Below, in pieces: positions 43,700 to 54,483 of a stretch of 64,000 bases of DNA. The number at the start of each line of letters is the position of its first letter. The first letter of the stretch is position 1. A program made the position numbers and the translations under genes. Below the pieces are notes generated by a model that worked only from the letters and a program-made list of their open reading frames with translations, was not told the origin of the DNA and did not search any database. Source of the DNA: Petrolisthes cinctipes (taxonomy: Eukaryota; Arthropoda; Malacostraca; Decapoda; Porcellanidae); contig JAWQEG010000504.1 of assembly GCA_033782935.1 (NCBI GenBank), positions 534,001 to 598,000 on the forward strand, read 5' to 3'.

Positions 43700-45885
43700 A
43701 CCTTCAATTACAAGAGGACAAATTCCATGCAGCATCTGCTCGCCACATCCCTCCACAGTGCCGGAATCATCTCCAAGCTGGACCTCCTCAAAGGCTACTA
43801 CCAGGTCCCTATGCACCCAGATAACATCCCCAAACCAGCTATCACCACACCATTTGGCACATTCACCTTCAACTACAGTTGTTTTGGACTACAAAACTCC
43901 AGTGCCTCCTTTCAGCGGATGATGGATGGTATCCTCGGCGATAATCCCTTCTGTGCTTGTTACATCAATGACATCCTCATTTCTCCGCATCAAAGGAAAA
44001 TCACGTACAGCACCTAGCTCAAGTATTAGAGCGCTTGCAGCAAAATGGCTTGGTGGTGTGATATGACAAGTGCGTATTCGGCACAAGAGAAGTGGATTTT
44101 CTGGGACACCACCTCTCGCCCGCCGGAGTTGCACCTCTTCAAGACAAAGTGGCCTCTATCCAACGATTCCCTACTCTCCCTACAGTCAAGAATTCGTTGG
44201 AATGGCTTCTCAAGAGGATGCTTTCCAAAAAGCAAAGGATGCCCTTGCCTCAGCAACTCTCTTAGTTTTTCCTGATCCCAAGAAGCCTCTCATCGTCACC
44301 ACAGATGCCAGCCACATCGCCATCGGAGCTGTTTTGGAGCAAGTGATACACGGACAGCCTCACCCCTTGAGTTTTTCCAGCCGCAAGCTCATCAAAGCTG
44401 AAAAGAACTACTCCACCTTCGACAAAGAAATCCTTGTCATCCACCAAGCCATCCGCCACTTCAGTCACTTTTTGGAAGGCCGTGCAGACAGATCCCATGC
44501 CTTTGGTCCACGCCCTTACTAGACAAAGAGACACTTGGTGCCCTTGACAACGCCGACATCTCCCAGCAATCGCCGAGTTTAACTGTACCCTCACCCACCT
44601 GCCCGGCAGGAAGAATCCTGTAGCCGACACACTCACCAGAATCAAGATTGATGCAGTTCAGCTAGGACTTGACTACAACCACCTCTCCAAGGAACAACAA
44701 CAGGACCCTGAAACTACAGCATTAAGGACAGCAATCATGGCCTTACAACGGAAGGATGTTCTTCTGGGTGATTCTAACATCTCCATTCTCTGTGACGTGA
44801 GCACCGGATGACCACACCCTTGGATACCTTCATCCCTAAGTCGCCATGTTTTCAACTTGGTCCACGGCCTTTCACATCCCTCATGCCAAGCAACCACATG
44901 ACTACTGACACAGAAGTTCGTCTGGCATAAGGTCTCCCGTGACGCAGGAAACTGGGTGCGATCCTGCCTGCCCTGCCAAAAATCCATAGTTCATTGTCAC
45001 ACAGAAACTGGCCTAGGAGCCTTCCACCAACCACAGAGGCGTTTCGCTCATATTCACGTGGACGTTGTGGGACCCCTTCCTCCTTCATAGTTACCTGCTC
45101 ACCAATATCGACCATTCCACCAGATGGCCAGAAGCCATCCCCATGGCCAACGCAACGTCCACTTAATGTGCCACTTAATGCATGGCACAACTTTCACATC
45201 CCAGTTATGGACCTCCTTGGGACAGCTAATGGGCACCACAGTCCATCACACTACAGCCTACAATCCAGAAGCAAATGGCATCGTGGAACGACTCCATAGA
45301 ACTTTGAAAGCCGCCCTGATGTCACGATGCAACAGCTCCACATGGTCATCGCAACTACCCTGGGCACTCCTCGGCCTACGAACCACTCCAAAAGAAGGTC
45401 TTGACTCCTTTCCAGCTAAAATGGTTTTTGGTGAACCTCTCATCGTCCCAAGCGAATTTTTCCCTGACACACCATCAAGCAACGACATTAACGACATTAG
45501 GAACATTGTCAGAAAGTTGGCACCCTGCAAGCAAATGTACAAGTCACCAGAACATCGTTGCATCCCCCGAGACCTTAATTCAACAAAACATGTCTTTCTT
45601 CGCACCGATGCCCAAACACTACCCCTCACGCCGCATTACTCCAGCCCCTACGAAGTCATCGAAAGAAGAAAGAAGGCATTCTTTCTGCGAATTTTTTTAA
45701 AAGGCTCCAATAACTGGGTCTCCATCGACAGACTCAAGCCAGCCTATTTGCAAGAGGACGACCCCCCTCCTGTACGTCTCTCCAGAGCAGGTCGTCCCCT
45801 CTCACACACATCAGGACATTCTGAGGAGGGAGTATTGTGGCAGCTAGAATCATATATCCGCCACAAGCATCAGCCCTCATGCTAA
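43700..45885 (+). pseudogene. Gypsy pol: RT, RNase H and integrase fragments
   Basis: RT (43735-44017): ISKLDLLKGYYQVPMHPDN, TPFGTFTFNYSCFGL, then CYINDILIS, where the first Asp of YVDD is Asn. RNase H (44220-44510): VTTDASHIAIGAVLEQ, SFSSRKL, YSTFDKEILVIHQAIRHF. Integrase (44800-45690): a decayed His/Cys zinc region ending SCLPCQKS, HVDVVGPLPPS with the first Asp, then HGTTFTSQLW, where the second catalytic Asp is gone, and NPEANGIVERLHRTLKAAL with the Glu. The tail VSIDRLKPAYLQ is the usual end. At least four frame changes and several stops separate the parts. It cannot be functional. Confidence 0.88.
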
Positions 45886-46067
45886 TTGGTCATAATGTGG
45901 GACTCGTGAGCCCGCACCACCATACCATGCCTACAGAATCAAGAGACCTATCACACCACGTCTCGCTGCTCTCTGATTGGTTATAATTGTTACTCTGCGT
46001 TACTGTCAAATCTGTATGTGTTCGCATGTCTCACTGAATAAACCAGAGAGAGTGTCTACATCCAGCC

Positions 46068-46920
46068 ATGGCCTTGTCAACACCTACTGCCGACCACACC
46101 ACTTCCCCTGCCGACCGTTTTTTTGGCAGGGTAAAGTGGTTTAAACATTTGAAGGGCTATGGCTTTATAACCTCTGATGAGCGAGATTACTTCGTCCACA
46201 GGAGGGGCATCCTTCTCTCTGCTGCCACCACCTCATCACCATCACTTGGGGACGGAGAGGAGGTGTCCTTCACTGTGGAAGAAGGGCGTGGAGGCTACCA
46301 ACGTAGCGGGACCTGATGGTGGGCAGGTCCTAGACTCACTCCATGCCCATGGGAGGAAGCCAGCTGACGCCCAACCACCGCAGCGACGGCAGCAGCAGGC
46401 AGACATCGTCACCGTCTGCACCAAGACTGATGTTGCTTTAGCTGCAGAATTGCTAGGTCGTCTCTCTGACCTCCTCGTGGACATCTTCAGGAGAAATGGC
46501 TTACCACCAATAGCCATTTCTCCTGATCTACAACCACCCACCACCACCATTACCACCACCAAGAAACGAGGCAGCAAGTCCGCACGACGGGGGAAGTGCA
46601 GCGAGGAAGCGCCACCTCCACCCCCTCCAGCTCACCCCCGTCGCCAATTAATGCTGCCTCGGCCACTCAACCGGGCGAATAGCGGGAAGGCAACACCACC
46701 ACCACCACGTGAACCTTCCGTACAGGACCCTGAGACGGAGGAGGACTCTGACACCAGTTCCTCCTCCAACACCAACAGCAACACCAATGACACCAGTGAC
46801 AACATGGATCTGGAAGATGGAGGCGAGTGGCAGACGGCCGGGAGGAGGAAGAGGAAGAGGAGAAGAAGGATGGGCAGCCAGTCATCAGAACAACAGCTGC
46901 CTGACACCACCAAATTTTAA
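46068..46920 (+). pseudogene. Cold-shock-domain protein with acidic and Arg/Lys-rich tail (one frameshift)
   Basis: Residues about 18-80 form a cold-shock domain: RVKWFKHLKGYGFITSDER with YFVHRRG (RNP1- and RNP2-like), GEEVSFTVEEG, and then, in the next frame, VEATNVAGPDGG, the normal end of the fold. The frames change near 46290. Cold-shock domains bind single-stranded nucleic acid. After it come a Gln/Pro-rich linker, a short helical part (ELLGRLSDLLVDIFRRNG), a Pro-rich stretch, an Asp/Ser/Thr/Asn-rich acidic stretch and GGEWQTAGRRKRKRRRR near the end. The 'W-Q-T-x-x-R-R-basic' tail is reminiscent of LINE ORF1 proteins, so it may be a retroelement protein and not a Y-box homologue. It is retroposed (see the flanking 13-bp duplication). 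The identity of the source gene is unknown. Confidence 0.7.
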
Positions 46921-47067
46921 ATGTCAGCTTCTCCTCGCCTCGACCTTTTCCAACAACACATCTCTCCGCGACGTGACCCCAACATCTTCCAGATCAGAAC
47001 AGAGTGGATGACCCCTATCAGACGGCCTGATCAATATACCAGAATTAAAAATAAATTACTGCCTTAA
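46921..47067 (+). other. Small second frame starting at TAAATG
   Basis: The stop of the preceding frame (TAA, 46918-46920) directly abuts an ATG. The new frame runs 48 residues (MSASPRLDLFQQHISPRR, later IRRPDQYTRIKNKLLP) to a TAA before the poly(A). A stop-start junction of this kind is used for reinitiation in some LINEs. It may be the start of an internally deleted ORF2 or chance. Confidence 0.3.
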
Positions 47068-47280
47068 TGCCCACCACTATGGGTGATATGCAAAAAAAAA
47101 AAAAAAAAAAAAAAAAATGAATAAACCAGATTAAAAACCTCACCACTAGTCTTCCTTTAAACCTCTTTTAACTTACAAATAACAGAGAATTATTATAGAC
47201 TGCAAATGAGTTAAGGATTTATAGACACCATCAAGAGAGGTTACTCACAAGACTATAGTAGCTGCCGCTATAGGAAGGTC

Positions 47281-48055
47281 TTTGATCCCACAGCCAGTTA
47301 TGGGGCCCAAGTCCACGTTACCACAAGAGCTACAAGTGGGGCCTCACCTGTCTCTTCTCCCTCACCATGTCCTTGCTCACTCCATTCGGCTTCTTTCCCC
47401 TCTCCCCCTCCCCAGTCCCAACACTTCTCTCTACTCCTCCACATTCCCACCTCACTTTTATTCTCACCACCTTCATCATCATTCTCTTTGTTTTTTAATA
47501 TGATCAATTTAATATTATGAAAACAGGACCTCGTAAGAAATTATGTGCTATTTTGTATACAAATACATTCCATGATATATGGCAGGACTAATTATTACCC
47601 CGATAAATTCATCCAACATTAATATCTAGGTGTAATTTTCAGACGCCAGGATGAGTCAATCAACCATGAGTGTGGAAGTTAGCAGTTCCCGAGAAACCCA
47701 AATAATTTCATGCACCCACAATGTATTCGAGTCACTTTTCCCAACCCAGCCTCTCTTTCCATCTTACTCAGTAGTGAGCGGTTCGCATCATGACTACACA
47801 TGGTTCGGGATTCAAATTTCTGAGTGGCTCAACTTTGGCAGTGGTAAGTGGTAAACACGGATATATAACCAACTGTACCTGCAGTGTGCTTTCTCTTTCT
47901 CATTTCTCCAACAGTGTGCCACTCACCCTTAATGGGAGAGGAAACCATTCCTACCTCATCATCAGCAGACATAGCAGTTGTTTGCACGGGCTGCCAAGAG
48001 GCCTCACCTTACTATCTCCTTCAGTGTCTCGAACGGAGGTATATCCCTCCACTCG
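47281..48055. other. Interval without recognised genes
   Basis: Short frames only; nothing I can assign. Confidence 0.5.
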
Positions 48056-49026
48056 TTCCTGTTGTGACCAGTTATTAAGGTCTCGTGCGGCTTGTCACTG
48101 ACCACAAGATGACCAGGTGAATGTGTAACTTTACCCATATTAATGAAATTGGTACCATTAGCCAACACCAACCTTATATTAGGCAGTGCGGGGCCCGAGC
48201 TCTAGCTGATTTCAGCTGGGTAAATCATCCCTATAGCTGGGAGCTGGGTAAATCGTCCCCAAGGAGTGGCCCAAATGAGGACAATCCTTAATTCGAAAAC
48301 CTGCTTCCACCGGTGCCAAGACCCACTTCTTCCACACTTCCCAGACCAGACACCCAACCAAACCAACTCAAGACAGCAAAAGGCGACCTCTCTGGAGGGC
48401 GGAACCGATGACCAATACTGGTTACCTACGTTTGGAGCTGCTCTTAATCTGGCCACTCACACACAACTCGACCAGCAAGGGAGACCCAGGTAGGTATCCC
48501 AACCTCCTGTCATAACAGCCAGCAGGTGGGACCCCGCCAGCAGCAAACTGGCAGCCCATTGATTGATTGATTTTATTTTATTTTTTGTGAGAAGTACGAA
48601 ATATCCTTTTGTATTATCAGTGGGCTATATGGTTGTTGTGTATAGGTTAGCTTAATATTTCAACCAAATCTTTCCTAGATTGAAAATGCCTCTAATTTAA
48701 GATTAAATTAAGTCAAGATTGCATGAACTGTTTGTTATTTTCAATAGTTCAATAGCTTAATAATGAAGCAATAAGGACCTAAGTGGTATGCATTAACTTA
48801 ATTAATTCATAATTAACCCAGTATTTTCGGATGGGCTATACGTAATTGCACAGTTCATTGATAATTTAGATTCCATTGAACAGTTCTAAATACTGTTTCT
48901 TTGCCTTAAATAAACATATTTACATCCAATAAAAACCCACCTAAAAACTCTATTAATTTTGTGTGAGTGAATACTCTGCTTGTCCCTGAAGTCTAATATG
49001 GGGCATCAGTCACTGCTTATGTTGCA

Positions 49027-49027
<1 letters not shown>

Positions 49028-49057
<30 letters not shown>

Positions 49058-49165
49058 GGTGCGGTACGCATACGCACACACACACGTTTACACACACACA
49101 CACACCCACAACAGTGCGGTACACACAAACACACACCGGTTCAGCCAAACACACACACACACACG
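49028..49165. repeat. Interrupted (CA)n microsatellite cluster
   Basis: Several CACACA runs separated by TGCGGTGCGGTACGCATACG, ACAGTGCGGTACAC and GGTTCAGCC. Arm A has only a short (GT)n at 36325-36339. Confidence 0.85.
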
Positions 49166-49389
49166 ATAAATGGTGCATTTAGTAACTTCACAATAATTAT
49201 TAGTCCATTCCTTTCAGTTCCCTTATTAATTAAATCCAGAACAACAACTGATTCGTTTAATTTAACTATTCCAAACAACAACCGCAAGCCACCACTATTA
49301 TTATTTATTATTGTAATTAATCTGGTTCTGTTTACTGTAAATCCAGAGCAACTGATTCTTTTAATCAAACTACTACAAGCGACAACAAC

Positions 49390-49393
49390 AGGC

Positions 49394-49452
<59 letters not shown>
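49390..49452. repeat. (ATT)n microsatellite
   Basis: About 20 TTA units without interruption; the counterpart of the (AAT)n on arm A. Confidence 0.95.
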
Positions 49453-49454
<2 letters not shown>

Positions 49455-50888
49455 GTGGTTGTGTTTACTGATATTAATTATACTTCATAGGAATCAAGAC
49501 GCTCTAATGTACCAAAGGTTTATTTATTGCAGTATCAATTTACCCTTTCACATTTCGCACATTCCTGTTGACCCCTATTTTCCTTACACAAACTAAATAA
49601 TAATTCTCACTCTTCTTCTTCTTTACACACACATGATACTCTTCAATTTACACATATCGATGACTCTAATTTTTTTTCACTCAAACAATTCTTCTTCTTC
49701 TACACACACCCAAATCACACCTCTGAGAAACCCACTTCCTTCTCACACCCAAAACACACCTCTGAAAATATCCAAATCACACCCGATCACTCATTTTCTA
49801 CACACACGCAAACCACACCTTTGTAAGACTTATTTTTTACACACACCAAAAATATACCTCTAATCAACGAATTTTCTACACACTCCTATAACATACCTCT
49901 GATCAACCAATTTCCCTCTTATCATTTGTAACTCAAAACTACTACACCCACCAACTCCAACTTACTACACACACCCAAAACCATGTTATATAATATAATA
50001 TCCTGAGCACTGCCGGGTACTTTGCTACTTTCTAGGATACTTTTAAACACTTTTAGTATTTTTGCACTTACAACTAATTGGGAAGCTTTTTCCACTCGTT
50101 CACTTCACATTTTTTGAAACAAAACAATGGCTTTTAAATTAGTATGTAAAAGGAATTTCTCTGACTTCAATCTTGACTACTTACTTTTAAGACCTAAGCT
50201 AGGTCACTTTTGTCACACCCTGTCATCCATTTAAATATCTTAATCAGATCTTCTTTAACTCTTCTCTTTTCAAGCAAGTGCAGGTTCAGCATTTTTAATC
50301 TTGCTTCATATAGACATTTTGTGTCCACCCCTTAAGGTGCTCACAAAATGCCACAATAAAGAAAGATATCTAAGCGTAGAGGAAGACATACTACATCACC
50401 AAGTGCAAATGGACTCTCCACCGGAATGAGGCTGATGACCAGACTAATACTAGACAACAACAACAACAACAACAACAACAGTACGGGAAGCTGGATGATA
50501 TACACAAACAAAGAAAACCCCGATTTGAGCACCCCCTGGGATACTAGTAAATGAATAGACCATATGTACAAGGAGATGTACGGATAGCCATAGGAATTCA
50601 TACATAGGCTATATGGAAAAGGTCATTCATTATTCTGGAAGTACTGCACGATAAGGGCTGACAGGCTAGGGTATAATGTTGTAGGTGGATAAATATTAAG
50701 ATAAACACATATTGAGACAAGGAAGTTTACCATTTCTCTGCTCGGCTTTATTCCCTTATATTTAAAATTAACGAAGGTGTTCGGGTGAGGCAAGGTGATG
50801 TGAATCTCCAGTACCCCAACTGGTACCACCCACCTCCCATGACGTCATGTTGGTGGGCGGAGCGTATATCGTTAATGTGATTCTCGTG

Positions 50889-50896
50889 TATATAAA
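50889..50896 (+). promoter_or_regulatory. TATA box of the secreted-peptide gene
   Basis: TATATAAA lies 57 bp upstream of the ATG at 50946. An initiator-like ATCAGAACAGT follows about 20 bp downstream (50905-50915). Spacing fits a TATA-driven arthropod promoter. Confidence 0.65.
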
Positions 50897-50945
50897 CTGG
50901 CTGGATCAGAACAGTGGCAGCAGACTACCTGTGGATTCAGTCAAG

Positions 50946-51281
50946 ATGAAGATCATTGTCCTCTTGAGTTGTGTTGGCGTGTTGGTCGTCATGGCTTCAC
51001 CCTTTGGCTCGGCGATTCACCTTGAACCACGTCAAGATGGAGAAAATGAGGAGATACCCACCCCTGACCCCCAAGAATTGTCGGATTTCTTGCAGGATGC
51101 CATAGCCCACAATGAGACCGTGGTGTTGGAACCCATTGGTGCAGATGGACGCTTCACATTGCTCCAACACACTCGGAAATTATGCGTTAAAGTTAGAATA
51201 TGTAAGAAAATTATTTTCGGGATTAGATTATGTGGTTTAATCAACAAATGTTGGGTAAGTAAAGAATGGCTGGAATGTTAA
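50946..51281 (+). CDS. Secreted cationic cysteine-containing peptide precursor (antimicrobial-like)
   Basis: The frame is 111 residues plus stop. Residues 1-23 are a clear signal peptide (MKIIVLLSCVGVLVVMASPF, then GSA), with likely cleavage after Ala23. Residues about 24-75 are acidic (HLEPRQDGENEEIPTPDPQE) with one N-glycosylation site (NET). The C-terminal part from HTRK is basic and hydrophobic with cysteines spaced C-x5-C-x9-C-x5-C (LCVKVRICKK, RLCGLINKCW). Signal, acidic pro-part and cationic Cys-rich mature part is the layout of many invertebrate host-defence peptides, but I recognise no named family. Directly after NKCW the DNA reads TGG/GTAAGT, a consensus donor in phase 0, so the last eight residues may be intronic and further exons may follow. 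An odd cysteine count (five) without splicing supports this. Confidence 0.65.
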   Translation: MKIIVLLSCVGVLVVMASPFGSAIHLEPRQDGENEEIPTPDPQELSDFLQDAIAHNETVVLEPIGADGRFTLLQHTRKLCVKVRICKKIIFGIRLCGLINKCWVSKEWLEC

Positions 51282-51340
51282 TGTGTACTAGAAGAATATC
51301 TGTGGTTCCATCAAGAGATGTAAGGTAAGTATAGAATTGC
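51229..51340 (+). repeat. 70-bp-offset duplication of the peptide gene's 3' segment and splice donor
   Basis: TGTGGT--AATCAACAAATGT-GGTAAGTAAAGAAT at 51231 is echoed by TGTGGT--CATCAAGAGATGT-GGTAAGTATAGAAT at 51301. In the matching frame the first reads LCGLINKCW and the second ICGSIKRCK, both followed by GTAAGT. The second lies beyond the TAA at 51279-51281. Confidence 0.75.
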
Positions 51341-52633
51341 GGACCACATCCTATAGATAATGAGTAACATATTATGGCCACGTTTTCATTACTATGGTCA
51401 TGTAGCATTACCAATGGGGAATTTCTGGAACTAATCCGCTAGATGTCACTGCTGTGCAGTCAGTTCATGCGACATGAGCTAAAATATTATTGTTTTTTAA
51501 AATCCCATCAGCATACAAATGCATAGAACCTTGATCATTATGATACTTTAAATCCTGCATCGACTTTTTAATACCCTGTATGGATAATTTTGAGATAAGT
51601 TGGTTAAATTAGATATTTTTGTTTCGTGATTATCGACCTTCTGCTGTCGATATTTAAAGTAAGGCATATGCCAAGGCTAAAATCTATTTATTTGGACAAT
51701 ACAAATAAATATGATTAAGACTGTACTACATATTATGACATAACATACCCAGTAACATGGTAATATATAGATAAAGTTATTTTTGTGGAGATATTAGCAT
51801 CTCCTTCACCAAGTGAGCGACAAGGCAAAAGTAGCCGAGCGAGACTCGTTTCCTCAGCTCCTCCTTCAGCTGTTGCAACGTCCAGCTACCGTAGTCCATT
51901 GTTCTTATAAAAGAACCAAACAAAACACGTAACTATAACCAAAGCGTGCACCAGTCGGACAAACACGTTTGTTTTGTTTTGATTCCCATCCACGATTCGA
52001 CTACTTCGCCAGCACATTCGAGTTGCCTATTCTCAATTGAAATATGTATTTCAATAAACCAGGAAGGTGATCTATGTAATTCGGAGTTTGAACTATCACC
52101 TGCATGTTCTTTTTATGCTTATTTCCAATCAATGGTGTACCTGTTTGGTAATCCCGAGATGGCCAAATAATCTGAATGCCAATTTCACCAGAAAATCAAC
52201 TTAACTCCTTTTGATCACGAATAGTACTATTTTACCTGTGTTTTACTACTTAGAAAGAATTGTGTAGAAATATGTATCATTTAAGCTCGATGCATTTTTT
52301 TTGTGTATAGAATGACTCTGAAGGAATATTTTATTTTGCTTGTGTGCGCGATGAACCGCCGATTGTGATGCCACCTGGTGGCAACCACGAGTTTAGAAAA
52401 TTCCCCATTACTACTAAGTCGAAGAAACTGCATTCACTCTCACAGCTGGAGGGCACTTGACTTGTGTGACCTTTCCTTCATCTCTGATTCGGGCAGAGAA
52501 AATCTCGTGGCTTTCAATGCATCCAAAAGAGTTACACTGTTTCTTTACCTTACATCTCGTGTTAACCTTCCTTCTGATGTCTCTCTCTGTTCATATTTTT
52601 CTTGCTAAATTTGCCTCAGAAAAGATGTAGGTG
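51341..52633. other. Interval without recognised genes
   Basis: AT-rich with short frames. A downstream exon of the peptide gene could lie here but none is evident from sequence alone. Confidence 0.45.
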
Positions 52634-52742
52634 CTATGTAGATTCAGTGAACACTTCACCCCCACACAGTTGTGTTATTTATACAGGGGTCTCATCCACC
52701 CCGGTATGGAGTACAGCTCCCATGTGTGGGTTGGCTCAGTCT
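52634..52742 (+). pseudogene. LINE RT C-terminal scrap
   Basis: Reads FTPTQLCYLYRGLIHPGMEY followed by SSHVWVGS, the conserved post-RT motif of Jockey/I-type elements (LYK-LIRP-MEY-S-VW-G). Only about 34 residues remain and no other part of the element is adjacent. Confidence 0.7.
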
Positions 52743-53058
52743 TCCAATATTTCACACTTCCATTCAACATTAACTATATAGCAGTGTACAGTATTGGGAA
52801 ATCTGGAGTAAATTATTTCTCCAAACTATTCCAAGCAACAGTTAATTAACCTAGTTCTCTTTCCTGGTATATTTTGGATGAAACAAGAAACTCAAATTTA
52901 TCAAAATAATACTATACCTTTAATGCAAGTTCAATTATTAAAATATTTCATTGCTTCCTTACAACATACCATGAAAGAAAGAACATTAAATGAGTTAATC
53001 CATGTAAGAATACTAACCTAATTGTACCCATTAAAGTTTAATTAACCCATAAAGGAAA

Positions 53059-53060
<2 letters not shown>

Positions 53061-53120
<60 letters not shown>
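53061..53120. repeat. (GA)n microsatellite
   Basis: About 30 uninterrupted AG units. Confidence 0.97.
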
Positions 53121-53123
<3 letters not shown>

Positions 53124-53626
53124 AATAGATAGATAAGAATTTTATGCATAATATTTCAAAACATTTTCATTACTTATAGTGTTATACATTAGTAGTAATA
53201 TACCGGGTATGAAATGTTCATATAATTTTATGTTATATTGTTGTACAGAATTACTACATAAGTTTTATAATACAGTACCTAATTAACAACTAAATCAATC
53301 AGGTAACTAATTATTTTCCATAATTGTTGGCAGTAATGCTCGATGGCGAATGACCAACACCTCCTAGACTACTGTAGCCTTGTAATTGGTGTTGGAATGA
53401 CTGAATCAGTGACCACGTCAGCTGTCACTAATTGAGGAAAAAAGATGAGGTTGGTGTCATAGAGGTGGTAGTCTACTCTCTGTCTGTTGGCGCCACACAC
53501 CTCAACCCAATCATCTACTACAACCATCAATTGTTTCCTTAATAAAGAGCATGAATTAAACTTGTTTTTTTGTTTTTAAGTCCTTGATAATACGGTCCTG
53601 TAGTGTATGGCAAAAAGGTTACCTAG

Positions 53627-54325
<699 letters not shown>

Positions 54326-54483
54326 TGGTACGACCCTGCCAGACTCTGTCGCTAGACCGGCTATCAATGAAGCCATGTTAGAAAAGCCGGGTCTCTCTGT
54401 CTCTGAAACAAGTCGTGGTCTCATTCTTAAGTTCTTGAAACAGACGGGGCTTCACTTAAAGTGTATAAATACCCTGCCGGGCT

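Larger units (their letters stand above)
46048..47117 (+). mobile_element. Poly(A)-tailed retro-insertion carrying a cold-shock-domain frame
   Basis: The 13-mer TGAATAAACCAGA occurs directly before (46035-46047) and directly after (47118-47130) the insert. The insert ends in 26 A residues (47092-47117). These are the marks of LINE-machinery retroposition into the Gypsy 3' LTR, whose sequence resumes at 47131. The insert has a 20-bp leader, a main frame with one frameshift, a small second frame that starts at TAAATG, and a short 3' end. No introns are seen. It is either a processed retrocopy of a cellular mRNA or a non-autonomous retroelement. Confidence 0.88.
43030..47280 (+). mobile_element. 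Degenerate Gypsy-type LTR retrotransposon
   Basis: The 5' LTR remnant (about 43050-43168) ends GTAGCTGCCGGTACA and is followed by TTGATGACCCCCGGAGTG, a primer-binding-site-like motif. The 3' LTR starts at about 45837 (TGTGGCAGCTAGAATC) and ends at about 47278. It shares CAGAGAATTATTA, AAGAGAGG-TACTC and AAGACTATAGTAGCTGCCG with the 5' remnant. The 3' LTR is split by a 1.07 kb poly(A)-tailed insertion. Between the LTRs lie gag, RT, RNase H and integrase pieces in several frames. Confidence 0.85.
48056..50870 (-). repeat. Inverted segmental duplication, arm B
   Basis: Reverse complement matches arm A (33222-34067 plus 35595-37010) in the same order, without the roughly 1.5 kb MITE-containing insertion. 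The outer end stops at about 50870, immediately upstream of the TATA box of the secreted-peptide gene. CA-rich and ATT microsatellites inside differ in length between arms. Confidence 0.78.

Noticed and set aside
48260..48540. Plus-strand frame of 75 residues near AGGTAGG splice-like sites
   Set aside because: It lies in the inner part of the duplicated arm and its counterpart on the other arm is not conserved as coding sequence.
51946..52170. 74-residue frame with several cysteines downstream of the peptide gene
   Set aside because: No signal peptide, splice acceptor or motif links it to the peptide gene.
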